The notes under the pieces are model-generated. The model was not told the DNA's origin. It ran no database searches and saw only the letters and a program-made list of their open reading frames with translations. A stretch of 64,000 bases of DNA from Lingula anatina (lineage: Eukaryota > Brachiopoda > Lingulata > Lingulida > Lingulidae): contig NW_019775397.1 of NCBI RefSeq assembly GCF_001039355.2, positions 83,511 to 147,510 on the forward strand, given 5' to 3'. Shown here one piece after another: positions 1 to 12,234 of this stretch; the stretch's first letter is position 1; each line of letters starts with the position of its first letter. The position numbers were made by a program, and so were the translations under genes.

Positions 1-283
1 CATCAACCAAACCTCATAAATAGAAACCATATGAATGGTTATAGCCCTGTGAAGGTCAACCTGTTACATCGGAAATACAACATTTATCTTAAAGAGAAAC
101 AAGTGCCGAGGTAATAATTGTAATAGCGCAGCTTCTGTATTGTTAAGTCTGTCTATTAACAGAACCGTAGGACCCGAGAAAGCAAGCTATCGAGGCACTA
201 TTTATTGCAGCTCACGGTTATCAATTTTTGTTAGCTCATCTACGTGTTACTGCCTAAATACGAGTGCATCTCATAGCAGCAAA
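1..283 (+). promoter_or_regulatory. Upstream region and 5' leader of lipocalin-like gene A
   Basis: This block is homologous to the sequence upstream of gene B (about 7950-8257) and gene C (about 14600-14884). Shared landmarks are a 'cataaatagaa' stretch, the 'ggaaatacaacat' stretch and the last ~100 bp before the ATG. Genes B and C have a clear TATA box just after the 'acaacat' landmark. Here the matching position (about 84-95) reads 'ttatcttaaagag', so the TATA core is lost or much weakened. The role as promoter is inferred from conservation and position only. Confidence 0.45.
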
Positions 284-1621
284 ATGTACAGGTTACTCTT
301 TCTGCTGGTTGCTTGCAGTGTGGTTATATTGGTGTCGTCGAGGAAAAAGGTCAGAATTATGTCATTTCCTAAGAAGTGCAACCTTCCTCCCATCGCAGAT
401 CTTGATTTGAGTAAGGTACGTCCCTTAAAAAGCATGCTGTGATATACATGTTAGTCTTTCCATAGATTAAAAAGCCTTTTTCTTTTATAACCGGATATAA
501 TCCATCTTAATCCAAAATATTAAAAATTATGAAACGTGATGCCATTAACGAGTTTTAAAGTATAACTTATTATTATTATTATTATTATTGTTAATGTTGT
601 TGCTATTGTTGATATAATAATAATAATTATTATTATCATTATTATTATTATTATTATTATTATAAGTGTTGCTGTTGTTCATATTATTATTAATAGTTAA
701 ATGGAAATTGGTGGGAGTTGGTGGTCACCCTGCTGTCTACACACGACAAGTCTAGATATCTGCAGGACGGTCGTTTAAATGTGACCTACCTGGATGAGAA
801 AAATGGCGGCCCCGGTTTTAGAATGCACAGGTTTAGAAGGTAAGAGCAACAAAGATGTACCGATATAGTGACAATTCTTCACAAGCTAGCTTGATAGAAA
901 GGAAGATTTCGGGAGCTTCGCAGAGTAAGCTCTAAATTTTATAGCAGACAAAAGACGTTGACAATTTTTGTTTCCCTTGAGATTTCCTTTTGGTTTTAGG
1001 AATTACAGTTATACAGGAGAGAGCAACTGTGTATTTCATGTCAGGACGACAATTCAGCGGAAAGATTAATTTTTATTGCAAACCAGGCCCGACTTAACAC
1101 TGATCCTTGTCTCATGTGACATCAATCAATATAAAATGATTATAAAAAAAATCCAATATACTTGGTTATACCTGTCAAATATTCCCAAACATTTATATAT
1201 AGACGATATTAATTTAATTTAAAATAAAACCAGATTGGAGGATTCGAGAATTTTTTTAGATACGTCACTTATATAAGGGACCATTCAGAGTGAGAAGAGC
1301 CGAGTGCTAGCTAGACCACGACCTAAATATGGCGGGCCTTACATGAAAGGAAGACCGCTAAATCATGTAATGGTCTCTCCACCTTTCACACACCTCACCT
1401 TGGTTTTCATTCTGTTTTACAGCTGGTCAAATGAGAACACGTGCGACGAGTTTGACTTCACACATTTTCCAACAGGGCAACCAGGTGTTCTTGCAGCCAC
1501 AAAAGACGGTAAGATTGTGCAATGTAGCCTACGTCGCTTTTCAGGGAGTTTCTAGAAAATGGTTAAAAGGAAGCTTATAACTAGAGAAGACTTTCCGGTG
1601 ACCTCTGGAATCTGGTTCAAG

Positions 1622-1673
<52 letters not shown>

Positions 1674-2758
1674 CTTTTTGTGATCATATACTTATGGCTA
1701 GGAGTTGGTTTGACAGTATTTAAGTTTTGAATTGTTAATTGATAAATGCTGATTGAGCTTAATTAATATCTAAATTGATGTATAAAATCATTACTTGATT
1801 AAGAATAATCATTCCATTTGTGGTACTTTTGTGGATGTCTGAGCTCTCTGAACAATTGCATTTGCTGACATTTCTCTCCTTTTTCAATGATAATTTCAAC
1901 AAATTCTTTGAAACACCTTGTCTCTAACTCTAGTTATATTCCCATCCTTTCAGATGGGACCATTATGTATTATAAAACCCTTGTAGAAACAAATGGTCAC
2001 TTCGTATTGTGCCGCCAATACCACCCAGAACTTGGCGAGAATACATATCACCTCTGGACCCGGTACATGTGCTTCAGTCCCAGCGACGTTGCCAGATTGT
2101 TAAACCGTATTTCTTCGGACCCATCTATGAGAGAACAGAAGTATGTGGCAATGGAACATACTGGAGGTATGAAGGAATAGTCACGGTCCATGAAATTTTT
2201 GTGAATGTGTGTGCTTTTACATTGCTTTAGTTGTGACTTGGTGCTGTAGTTATCCCTGAGTGTATAATAAAATTGTTTTAATTGTCACTGAGTATATTAT
2301 ACAACTGTGTTAGTTGTGTTTGAGCGTGTTATAAAATTGTGTTAGTTGTCACTGACTGTGTTATAAAATTGTGTTAGTTGTCACTGACTGTGTTATAAAA
2401 TTGTGTTAGTTGTCACTGGATGTGTTATAAAATTGTGTAAGTTGTCACTGACTGTGTTATAAAATTGTGTTAGTTGTGACTTAATTGTGTTATACGTGAC
2501 TGGGTGTTATATAACATCACATCAGATTCGACCGGGTGAACTTAAAATTGTGATGGGTGTGATTTATTAATTTTCTCAAAGATCGCATTTACCCATCGAT
2601 CAAGATATAAATAAAGTACATTTTACTTTGAAAAACTAAAAAAAAACCCTCATATTCAGCTGTTTTTTAAATATTTTAATGGTGTCTCATTTTTATATAT
2701 TTTTTTTTCAGTTTGCGGGATGCCCCCTGCAGCCAGTTGGTCTGAGATTCTCGAATAA
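284..2758 (+). CDS. Lipocalin-like secreted protein, gene A (five exons, 206 aa)
   Basis: Coding exons are 284-415, 697-839, 1423-1508, 1954-2166 and 2712-2758, all with GT-AG introns; they join in frame to 206 residues ending in TAA. The start is the ATG at 284, because a hydrophobic signal peptide follows at once (MYRLLFLLVACSVVILVSS) and this ATG is kept in all three copies; the frame is open further upstream but that part is leader. After the signal come a Cys, then 'DLDLSK' and 'LNGNWWEL', which fits the lipocalin G-x-W motif on strand A. Near the C-terminus 'HLWTRYMCF', a helix-like stretch and a late Cys (VCGMPP) fit the usual lipocalin helix and closing disulfide. Lipocalins bind small hydrophobic ligands outside the cell; the ligand here is unknown. 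AATAAA occurs about 60 bp after the stop. The family call is by motif only; another small secreted beta-barrel is possible. Confidence 0.7.
567..660. repeat. Imperfect (TAT/TTA)n microsatellite in intron 1 of gene A
   Basis: Trinucleotide TTA/ATA array with interruptions. A matching array lies in intron 1 of gene B (8506-8641) and a shorter one in intron 1 of gene C (15288-15339), so it predates the duplication. Confidence 0.85.
1277..1378 (+). mobile_element. Short ~100-bp MITE-like repeat (family M1), copy 1
   Basis: Begins 'gggaccattcag' and ends 'aatggtctct', so the ends are weakly inverted around GACCATT. Closely similar copies occur at about 16642-16735, 19880-19980 and, inverted, 17507-17585. 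It sits in intron 2 of gene A directly upstream of exon 3. The superfamily is not assignable from this sequence. Confidence 0.6.
1622..1671. repeat. (TAA)n microsatellite in intron 3 of gene A
   Basis: Perfect TAA run of about 50 bp. Gene B has the same array at the same intron position (9757-9802). Confidence 0.9.
2250..2490 (+). repeat. 32-bp tandem minisatellite in intron 4 of gene A
   Basis: About seven copies of a 32-bp unit of the form 'ttataaaattgtgttagttg' followed by 'tcactgactgtg'. The start 'ttataa' recurs at 2361, 2393, 2425 and 2457, exactly 32 bp apart. Gene B has about one unit at this place (10320-10400). The relic at 12500-12610 has three to four diverged 32-bp units. Confidence 0.85.
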
Positions 2759-3501
2759 GTGAAATTTTATTTTATCACATGATTGCAAGATTATTTCACC
2801 ATTAAGTGAGATAAATAAATGTCTGAAGTCAAGTTCACTGTGTGGATGACCTGTGTTATTGTACTCTATTCCCCCCCTCTCTCTTCAATTGTGAATATGC
2901 TACTCCATAGACAAACATCCATTTGCAATCATTCTCACCTAAATAAGACTGGTAGATGTTTAACACGGTAACTGTAAACCCTTTTTAAGTAGAAGGAAAA
3001 TACATTGAACACTTTGAATGGCGTTTGAAGCTAGGACGAAGTATGACACCATTCATTTTTTGGAGCCACAAAACATATCCATGATTGCTAACGGCCGTTT
3101 TGAATTTTTTAAGATGGTATAATCAACTTAAAAAAATAAATGATATCTTTCCCACCTGTCTTTAGTGCATCAGTAAGTTGATTTAATGAGCTCATAATAC
3201 AGGCCTACTGTTTGGAAGAAAGTATTGTGAGATGAATATCAATCCTAAGAACCATTCTTGTAAGTAACAAAAAAATAATTAGTAAGTTACAAAAAATAAT
3301 AAGTAACACAGTTTTGCTTTCTTAACATTTGTGGTGGCAGTGCACGAAGAAAGTTTTTTGTCAATTTTGATCCAATATTACATAATGATTAACTTTATAA
3401 TATACACCCATTTTTAATTTTCAACTATTAATGACATGGATATTTAGAACATTTGATTGAAAATGCCCATATGTTAAACATTAAATTTTAACAAAAACAG
3501 T
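2759..3501. other. 3' flank and spacer of gene A, no gene seen
   Basis: The first ~70 bp are the likely 3' UTR with 'ataaataaatg' at about 2811. The rest is colinear with the spacer after gene B (10714-11220), as in the 'tttgaagctag' and 'ggaagaaagta' stretches. No coding signal was found. Confidence 0.6.
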
Positions 3502-3844
3502 TTAAAGGGATAACAACTGTTCATTTTGGACAAAAAAAAAATTTTTCCTGGGGTAAACTGCAATTTTCCCATACTTACCAATGGTTAATGAATCCATTTC
3601 TACATTCAAAGTAAGTCTGTATTTTTTTCTAATTGTTATTTTTTTGTAATAATTTCTTAAGAGATAATTACAGAGTATAGCTTTCTATGGATTCCACATG
3701 GTCGGATGGCAAGCACATATTTCAGATTTATTGCTATTACTGTCGTTTTTGTGGTAAAATAGAATAAGTACTATTTCTAAGAGTTGTTTACAATGTATTT
3801 ATTGTGAAACTTGGATCTCATTGGAAGAGTTGTTATCCCTTTAA
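3502..3844. mobile_element. TTAA-flanked MITE, copy 1
   Basis: Ends are inverted: 'TTAAAGGGATAACAACT' on the left and 'AGTTGTTATCCCTTTAA' on the right, with TTAA at both limits (3502-3505 and 3841-3844). TTAA duplications are typical of piggyBac and Kolobok elements. No transposase is encoded. A relative with the same ends is at 18618-18965 and decayed pieces are at 21812-21983 and 23773-24046. Confidence 0.8.
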
Positions 3845-3916
3845 CTTCCAGTAAAATTAACCAATAGGACAGATCTTCAAACTAAAGCTGTACTTAAGTC
3901 CTTTGTTTCTTTCCTG

Positions 3917-4605
3917 GGGCCGGTTTCACAAAGCAGTAGTTAGTTAGCGATCGGTAGTTAGCCTCTCGCTAGTTATAGTGCCGTTTCACGAAGCAGTCGC
4001 TAGTTCTCTCGCTCGTTATTGTCTCGTTGTTGCCTTGGATATTTAACGACTGGTCAGACCAGTCGCTAACTCTAGAGTTTCATCGTACGCATGCGTAATG
4101 AGTGAAATAAAAAGGTTGCTTAGTTACCGTTGTCTGTCGTTTGTCTTTGTATGCAATATGGCGGCTGCCTTTCTCGATATCCGTACTGCCAGACGGCAAC
4201 GTAGACTACGACGTTTTCATGAAAGGCAGAATCTATTAGAATATACACACGATGATGCAATTTACGAGAGGTTGCGCCAAGCTGTGACAAAAAGAGCGGC
4301 AAAAAGGTGGTGGAGATCCTTTACGACGACCTCAAAGCAGACGTTCTTATGCATTTCCAGCCACCAAAAATTGGAGAGTTAGTGCTTTCGTGACACTTTT
4401 ACGCAAGAGTTCCACTTCCGGCAGACGGTTTCGAGACTACGGTGAGTAACGAGAGAACTAACGACCGAACTTTACGACTGAACTTAGCGATGAGTTAACG
4501 ACTGCTTCGTGAAACACCCCTCAAAAATCGCTAAGTTTTCTAGTTAGCGAGGTAGTTCAGTAGTTATAGTTGTTCTAACTAACTACTGCTTTGTGAAACC
4601 GGCCC
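3917..4605 (+). mobile_element. PIF/Harbinger-like deletion derivative (689 bp)
   Basis: Left end 'gggccggtttcacaaagcag' is matched by the inverse at the right end (4574-4605), over about 30 bp including the 'tagttagttag' stretch. CTG flanks both ends (3914-3916 and 4606-4608), a 3-bp duplication as expected for PIF/Harbinger. Inside, 4098-4382 encodes an Arg-rich segment after 'MAAAFLDIRTARRQRRLRRF' that resembles the N-terminal part of Harbinger transposases, but the catalytic domain is absent. A second inner inverted pair occurs near 3983 and 4497. Confidence 0.75.
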
Positions 4606-4608
4606 CTG

Positions 4609-6819
4609 TAAATTTGAGAAGAGTACGTCGCATGGTTTTCCTTTAATTGTCACTATGGATGCAGTGCCCAAAATAGTGTTTTCTTCAATTTTGATGCAAT
4701 ATTACATAATGCTTAACAGCATAATCACCACTTATCTTTAATAATTAAGTATAAGTATCGTGGGTATTCAGCAATTGTGACTAGCAAAGGTCTGAAAGCT
4801 AATGGAAGTTTAAAGTCACACCTTGAAAATGCCTAAATGTAAACAAAACATAACTGTACTGAAATGAGTTTCTTTCCATTTTCAACACCCTTTTTTTAAA
4901 TAAAACAAACCATCAATTTACTTTTATTTTTAATGATCAACTAAGAAAATTGTTGACAATGTAGGAAAATATCAATAGGACAATTTTAAATGTCCAATTT
5001 GCACCATTTTGAGATTCTGAACATAGTGAATGATTGAACCTGACAAACTGCAATGATGTGAGTTGATATCCATTTTTGACACTTGCTTTTATATTCACTA
5101 ACAATGTTGATAAGATGCAGAAAATGTCAAAAGAACACTTTAACATATCTGATTAGTTCAATAATGAGACTGTTAATATGGCTATCGAATCTGAAGAGAA
5201 AACACTCATATACAAAAAAGGCAACACTTTATCAAAATTGAGGTAATCGAGTTAATTTTTTACTTGATTTTTTACTTGATTTACTGTATTTAGTAAGGTT
5301 AATCATTTCTATTAGTTTCAATATAATTGGCCTATTGGTTTTTCTTGGAATGTGCTATCAGTGTTAAATGTACGGTAAAAAAGGCAAAAAACTGCATGAC
5401 TTTTCCTAAATTATACGATCAAGTTAATTTTAGAATCGACCTGTATGTTAGTAAGATTGATCACTTCTTTTATAGCCTATTAATTTCAGGACAATGGACA
5501 TTGGTTTTCCTTGAACTGCTTTATCAGCGTTGCATATATGCTGATAAATAGCAAAAAACTGCATAACTTTAATAAATGGTCCGCTCAAGCTGATTTTCAA
5601 ACTTGACCTGATAATTTTTAAATTTTCATCAGTTCCGTAAGTTTAAAGACAAAAAAGAAAAACGTTTTCCCACTTATTGTGTTATCGGTGAAAGTGCACG
5701 GTGACGATGGTGACAAACCAACGTGTGCCTGTACATAACCAGAATAACAAATGAACCTGACAAAATTAATGCCGATATATTTTTTTAAATTAATCTTGTC
5801 GAGCACATGGTGGCTTACAGTCTTTTTTAATCTATTTTACATGAACAAATATTCAAAATTTGAAAAAAAAAAAAATCAACTCATGTCTTATGAACAACTG
5901 TTCATTTTTCACAGTCCTATTAAAAAGTTGAATATCTATCATTGTACACTACATTTCTTTTATCATATTACAGGAAACGGCATAAACACTACAAAAACAT
6001 CCTGTCATCAATGTTGCTTTATATACTGGTACTCTAATAATTCTGTAATAAATGCATACGCACAAATTGGTAGAGGAAAAAAAGACATTGGTAGATTTTT
6101 TAAGTGACAAATGCATGTTAAAAACACCCTTCTCACAGATGTGCGTGCATTAAGAAATCGGTTACCCTAAGAATCCAATTTCCAATATATTTTTCTACGT
6201 TCAGTCAGAGGGTTTGATCTTAAATATGGCACGTTTAGACTGGGCCAATTGCTGCATTTTAACCGCAGTATTTACCAGTCCCTTATGAGAGAGGCCTTCA
6301 TGTTGACTCAGTTGGTCTAAGAATGGTTATCAATGTTCTTCTTAACAAGCCTTCCAACTAGTTAATAAGACAAACGTGTTGATCTTATTAATTAATTAAT
6401 TAATTAATTAATTAATTAATTTATTTATTTATTTATTTATTTTGCCAACGTATAGGGTCCTGTGAGGCGTATTCCCTTCATAATAATAATAATCCCATAG
6501 TGCTTCCGATATAATTCATATAGAGTGCCGTGGAGTTCTGGTGGGTAACATACTTATTGACAGTGAACCACAAATTAAAGCAGTCTAAAGGCGAGACTTC
6601 AACTTTAAAGTGTCAGCATCATAATACACTGGAGAGCACTTTTATTTCAAGCAACAGTATAACCTGTGGTATTGTATTTGCACTGGGTGATCCCAAGCTG
6701 ATTAAGTATCTAGTGCTTCATAACGCACATGACACATGTACTTTTATCCCTTCTTACTATATTTCGATTATCAAGAATCTGAAGCAAAGTAGTAGTTTTT
6801 TTATTGTTCTTGTTATTAG
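4609..6819. other. Spacer between gene A and relic exon, no gene seen
   Basis: AT-rich. Segment 4655-4760 repeats 3336-3440 in diverged form. About 5247-5640 holds three diverged units of roughly 170 bp (landmarks 'gttaattttt' and 'aaaaaactgcat'). 5790-6060 and 6580-6720 are colinear with 11460-11760 and 11890-12020 after gene B, so they belong to the duplicated gene block. 6386-6443 is an (AATT)n/(ATTT)n tract. Short open frames here are not conserved between copies. Confidence 0.55.
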
Positions 6820-6951
6820 TTAACTGGAGTGTGGTATGGGTTGATCGTCTGCACAGGACAGAAGTCAAAGTATTTGCAGAAAGTCGACATCAATATTACT
6901 TACTTGGATGAGAAAAATGGCGGTTCTGGAGTTAGCATGTAGGTCTAGAAG
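6820..6951 (+). pseudogene. Relic exon 2 of a lipocalin-like gene
   Basis: After an intact acceptor (ttattag) the translation starts 'LTGVWYGL' and continues to 'NITYLDEKNGGSG', matching exon 2 of genes A-C; it then meets a TAG. The splice donor after 'tctagaag' reads 'tttag' instead of 'gtaag', so it is lost. No exon 1, 3, 4 or 5 was found near it. It marks an extra, decayed tandem copy. Confidence 0.75.
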
Positions 6952-8041
6952 TTTAGCGCATAAATGACATGATGTCACATTTAAAACTTAACAGTAAACA
7001 ATTTTATTCAGTTCTGAAAGAGGATTTTCCCGGGGTTAACAACAAAGTTCTTATACTTTACAATATCCAAAGTTACTCCCTAGTTTTTTTCTTAAAAAAA
7101 GTTATAATCTTTTTAGAGCACACAAACAAGGCATCAGTCGATAGTGTCCTTTTTTCACTTTACATAAATACTATTTTAGGATAAACATTTAGAAGTGATC
7201 ATACTCTTTTGTACGTTCTCATCGCTTTCACATTAAGTGACATGGCACTATTAAATAATGTCTAGAGAACATTATAGTCTAGCTTTTTTATCGTTTTTCC
7301 CGTTGTTATACCTATATCAGAACTGAGTAGCTGCTTACGACATTGCTGCAGGTAAAATATTAAATGGTATGTCGAATTTATTATGCGAGTGATACTATAA
7401 AAAGCGGCCTTCACACGAAAGTGCCAGACACGTGTATGTCAGTCAATACTGTATATGTGCCTGCATTTCAAACTTCCACTGTAATTATCCAATTTCCAAT
7501 GTAAAATTTTTATTTCACTTTCAGGTAAGCAATGATATTTCTAGACTCGATAAAAACTGTGGCAATATCTCCCCATCTGAGAGTGGCTGTTAATTGAAAT
7601 TCATTTGCAGTTGCAGCCCATCTTGGCTTAATGATATTTTTCCCCGAAAATGACTACCGGTGTTCTTCTTCGTAATGAAAAGCTTATGTCTTTTTAAAGT
7701 CATTGGTTTTAATTGTCTTGTTCTGTGTGGTCCCAGTCTGTTTACTTGATTTGTAATGTAACGATTCCTGACTTACATTTTTCTCTGTTCTGGGTCAAAA
7801 CGACGGAATAGGGAGGTGGACTAATCTAATTTGATTGTGTCATCGGCCCGATCACAGCGGTTGGGGTGGGTTCGATTAAAAGCAAGGTTGACATTGGCTA
7901 GGTCACATCCAACAGGGGATGAGGAAGTGTTGAAAAGAATGATACCATTGGCTCATCAACAAAATCTCATAAATAGAAGCCATATAATTGGTTAGCCTTG
8001 TCAATGTCGAACTGTCATGGGTCGGAAATACAACATTTTTG
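6952..8041. other. Spacer upstream of gene B
   Basis: No gene seen. From about 7830 the sequence is shared with the upstream blocks of the relic (12235-12400) and of gene C (14510-14700), which suggests a conserved distal promoter region. Confidence 0.5.
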
Positions 8042-8048
8042 TATAAAA
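8042..8048 (+). promoter_or_regulatory. TATA box of lipocalin-like gene B
   Basis: 'TATAAAA' about 215 bp before the ATG, just after the conserved 'ggaaatacaacat' landmark. The matching position of gene C also has a TATA box. The distance implies a long leader of about 180 bp. Confidence 0.5.
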
Positions 8049-8257
8049 CGACAGGCCGGTTGAGTTAACCGCGCAAGTACCGCAGATATAATCATAATAG
8101 TGCAAGGTCTGTATTGTTCATTCAGTCTATAAGCAGAACCGTAGGGCTCGAGAAAGCAGGCTATCGAGGCACTATTTATTGCAGGTCACCGCTATCAATT
8201 ATTGTCAGCTCATCTACGTGATACTGCTTGAATACGTGTGTATCTCATAGCAGCAAA

Positions 8258-8596
8258 ATGTACAGGTTACTCTTTCTGCTGGTTGCTTGCAGTGTAGTTA
8301 TCTTGGTGTCGTCAAGGGAAAAGGCCAGGCTTATGCCTATTCCTAAGCAGTGCAACCTTGATCCTATCACGGATCTTGATTTGAGTAAGGTACGTCCATT
8401 AAAAAGTATACATGTTACATGTTTGCATAGATTAAAATACATTTTTCTTTTAAAACAGGATATGTTCCTTCTTAATTCAAAACCTTAAAAACTATAAAAC
8501 TTTAAGTATTATTATTATAATTGTTAACGTTTCTGTTATTATTGTTATTATTATCACTATTATTATTATTATTGTAAGTGTTGCTGTTGTTGTTGA

Positions 8597-8642
<46 letters not shown>

Positions 8643-9757
8643 AATAGTTCAATGGAATTTGGTGGGAGTTGGTGGTCACCCTGCTGTCTACGCACGACGA
8701 GTCTAGATATCTGCAGGACGGTCGTTTAAATGTGACCTACCTGGATGAGAACAGCGGCGGCCCAGGCTTAAGAATGCGCAGGTTTAGAAGGTAAGAACAA
8801 CAAAGATGAATCGATATAGTGACAATTCTTCGCAACTTAGTTTGATCAGGGAATTATATCGGATACAATTCCTTGGTTTGATAGAAAACAAGACTTTAGG
8901 AGCTTTAAAGAGTAGGCTCTAAAATGAAAGAAGACAAGAGAGTTCCCAAATAGAAGCTGATAATTTTTTCCGATGATATTGGCCTTTTGGTTTCACTTAT
9001 GATACGAATTAGTCTTATGTTAAACATGAGAAAGCAACCGTGTATTTCACGTCAGATTTGTATTTCCTCCTAAGACGACAACTCAGCGGAAATATTCATT
9101 TCTATTTCAAACCAGGACCGAGTTAACATTTACCCTTGTCTCATGTGACATCACTCATTATAATAATAACTATATGAATTCCAATATACTAGGTTATATC
9201 TGTGCAATATTCCCAAACATTTAGATATAGACGATATTCATTTAATTCAAAATAAATCCTATTTGGAGGATCCGACAAATGGTTGTAAATTAAGCAGCGA
9301 AATGCTTTGAGATGACCCATATACGGAATTGTCTTGAACACACGGAAAACTTTGTGGCGATCAGAGTGTTCTTGACGACCCGACACGCTCCCTTGTACGA
9401 CCTTTTTTCGAGCGTCCACTGTGGCGCATTTGAGCGTCCAATCGCGCCCTGGTTAGTTCTATGGTGACATAAATAAGTAAGGCACACGGTCTCAAGCAAA
9501 ATCATTGAGCACTCAGTCTTGGTTCTCATTTTGTTTTACAGCTGGTCAAATGAGAACACGTGCGACGAGTTTGACTTCAATTATTTTCAAACAGAACAAC
9601 CGGGAGTGCTTGTAGCCACAAAAGACGGTAAGTTTGTCTAATGAAGCATTCGCCGTGTTTCATGGACTTTTTAAAAAACTCACTGAAAAGGGCTAAAAGG
9701 AAGCTTACTCCTAGACAAGACTTTCTGGTGACCTCTGAAATTTTGGTCCAAGATCAA

Positions 9758-9804
<47 letters not shown>

Positions 9805-10713
9805 CTTTTTGTGATCATATACTTACAAAGAACTGGCTAAAGGTTGATTTGGCGGTATTTAAGTTTTAATTTGATCTAATTAAAATTGAAAATGATAATT
9901 GAGCTTATTAAAAATCATTTCAATTGTGTTACTTAGTTGCTTGTCTGGGCTCTCTGAAAAGTTGCATTTGCTGATATTTCTCTCCTTCCTCAATGATAAT
10001 TTCAACAAATTCCTTGAAACACCTTGTCTCTTACTCTAGTTAAATTTCCTTCCTTTCAGATGGGACCATTATGTATTACAAAACCATTGTAGAAACAAAT
10101 GGTCACTCCGTTTTGTGCCGCCAATACTACCCAGAACTTGGCGAGAGCACATACCACCTCTGGAGCCAGCACTTGTGCTTCAGTCCCAGCGACGTTGCTA
10201 CATTGTTGAACCGTATTTCTTCGGACCCATGTATGAGAGAACAGAAGTATGTGGCAATGGAACATACTGGAGGTATGAAGGAATAGTCACGATCCATGAA
10301 ATTATTGTGATTGTGTGCGCTTTTACATTGTTTTAGTTGTGACTGGGTGCTGTATCAGTGTTTTAGTTGTCCTTGAGTGTGTTATAAAATTGTGTTGGGT
10401 GCGACTAGATGAAATTCTTTTATGGGTGACTGCGTATTGTTTAACATCGCTTCAAATATAAGCGGATGCGATTAAACATTGTAATGGGTTTACATGTACT
10501 CATCTTATCTAAGTTAAAATATCCCAATCAAATAAGATTTGAATAAGGGTATAATTTACTTTGAAAAACTAAAAAAACAGTTCTATTACCTTATATTCAG
10601 CCGTTAACAGTCAAGTTATGTTTGTTTTTTAATATGTTAATGGTGTCTCATTAAAACTTTTTTCAGTTTGCGGGATGCCTCCCAATGCCAGTTGGTCTGA
10701 GATTCTCGAATAA
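8258..10713 (+). CDS. Lipocalin-like secreted protein, gene B (five exons, 206 aa)
   Basis: Exons 8258-8389, 8648-8790, 9542-9627, 10060-10272 and 10667-10713 have the same lengths and phases as gene A and stay open to TAA. The signal peptide is nearly identical to A. Strand A reads 'FNGIWWEL', keeping G-x-W. The Cys residues of gene A are kept (for example in CNLDP, NTCDEF, VLCRQY, LCFSPS, VCGMPP). It is the closest relative of gene A and probably a recent tandem duplicate. Its introns 1 and 3 keep the TTA and TAA microsatellites of gene A, but intron 4 lacks the expanded 32-bp array. A polyadenylation-type AATAAA lies about 70 bp after the stop. The ligand is unknown. Confidence 0.7.
8506..8641. 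repeat. (TTA)n microsatellite in intron 1 of gene B
   Basis: Interrupted TTA array ending just before the exon 2 acceptor; same location as in gene A. Confidence 0.9.
9757..9802. repeat. (TAA)n microsatellite in intron 3 of gene B
   Basis: Near-perfect TAA run at the same intron position as 1622-1671. Confidence 0.9.
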
Positions 10714-12234
10714 GTGAAATTCCCCTTATCACATAAACACAAAATTATTTCAGACTCTATTTCACCGTTAACTGAGATAAATAAATGTCTGAATCTAAAA
10801 GTATTATGTTAATGGTCTGTGGTATTGTACTCTATCCCCCTCTCTCTTTTTAATTGTGAATATAATACTCCAAAGACAAATATCCGTTTGCAATCCTTCT
10901 CAACCAAAGAAACTAAATGTTTGTCACATTACATGGTAGCTAAAATTCTTTTAATTAGGGGAAAAAGTACATTTAACACTTTGGATGGCGTTTGAAGCTA
11001 GTATGAAGTATGACATCATTCGATTTTTGGAGCAACAAATGTGACTGCTGACGACATTACTGGATTTATAAAAGGGTATAAATAAACTTCAAAGGTAAAT
11101 GGAATAATACTTACATCTCTAGTGCACCAATAAGTTGAAATAATGACCCCATGTTTAAGGCCTAATGTGTGGAAGAAAGTATAGTGTTTGGCAGCCATCT
11201 TAGCCATCTTATAAAAACCTTAAATGATGGAAAATACAAGGAGCTTTGCAGGATTTAATTATAACTGTGGGACATTTTCAAACTCGTGCATATGACTTTT
11301 AACAATGCGTTACTCCCAATTAATACTGGGCCTAGGCAGAATTGAACTATTCCTCAATAAATTGAGCCTATAGCCTTTGACATATTCATATAATATATAA
11401 TTGCGCTAATGTGCAAAATAAAAACAGAATAAAAATAAAATGGAGATAATTGATGCTGATAAAATCCTTAATTTTTTTCAAAAAATGAACTTGTCGAACA
11501 CATATTCAGTCATATTTATCGTATATCTACATGAATAAATAATCGAGAATTTTAAAATTAATAAGTTAAGCAAATCCTGTCTTATGAACATTTGTTCATT
11601 TTCAACAGTCATATTTAACGGTGTCCTATTCAACAATTTCCGTTTTACACCAGTCTCCATTTTTTATCATTTTACAGAAACGGCACGAACACTACAAAAC
11701 ACTACACTATATCCTGTCATCGGTGTTGCTTTATATACTGGTACTCCAATATTCCTGGAATAAATGCACTAATTGCTAGTGGTATAAAACATTTGGTCGA
11801 ATTTTTTGAGTGTGTCATGCAAGCTAGAAAACATATATGTGCCTGCATTGCAAATCTGCCACTGTAATAATCCAATATATATATAGTCGAAAGGCACTTC
11901 TTCAACTTCAAAAAGTGTCCGCATCATAATACACTGTAAGGCACTTTAATTTCAAACAACAGTATAACCTGTGGTATTGTAATTGCACTGGGTGATCCCA
12001 GGCTGAATAAGTATCAGTGCTTCAGAACACTGATAACACGTTTAATTGAACTGAAATCCTGTCTTGATATATTTCAAGAATTCAAAGCAAAATACTGTAC
12101 TCGTCCCATTAGACTTATAAGTAGAGTCTAAAGCGAATCCAGTTTCGACTGTAAATGCAAATATGATTTGAGATTCGGTGGACCTTTTCTGATTTCTGAC
12201 GCATATTTTGCTCTGTTACGCATCAACATAATAT
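10714..12234. other. 3' flank and spacer of gene B, no gene seen
   Basis: Colinear in patches with the spacer after gene A (3000-3220, 5790-6060, 6580-6720), which shows that the duplication unit included the intergenic DNA. No open frame here is kept in the other copy. Confidence 0.55.

Noticed and set aside
8492-8695. Ile/Thr-rich minus-strand frame
   Set aside because: Translation of the TTA microsatellite.
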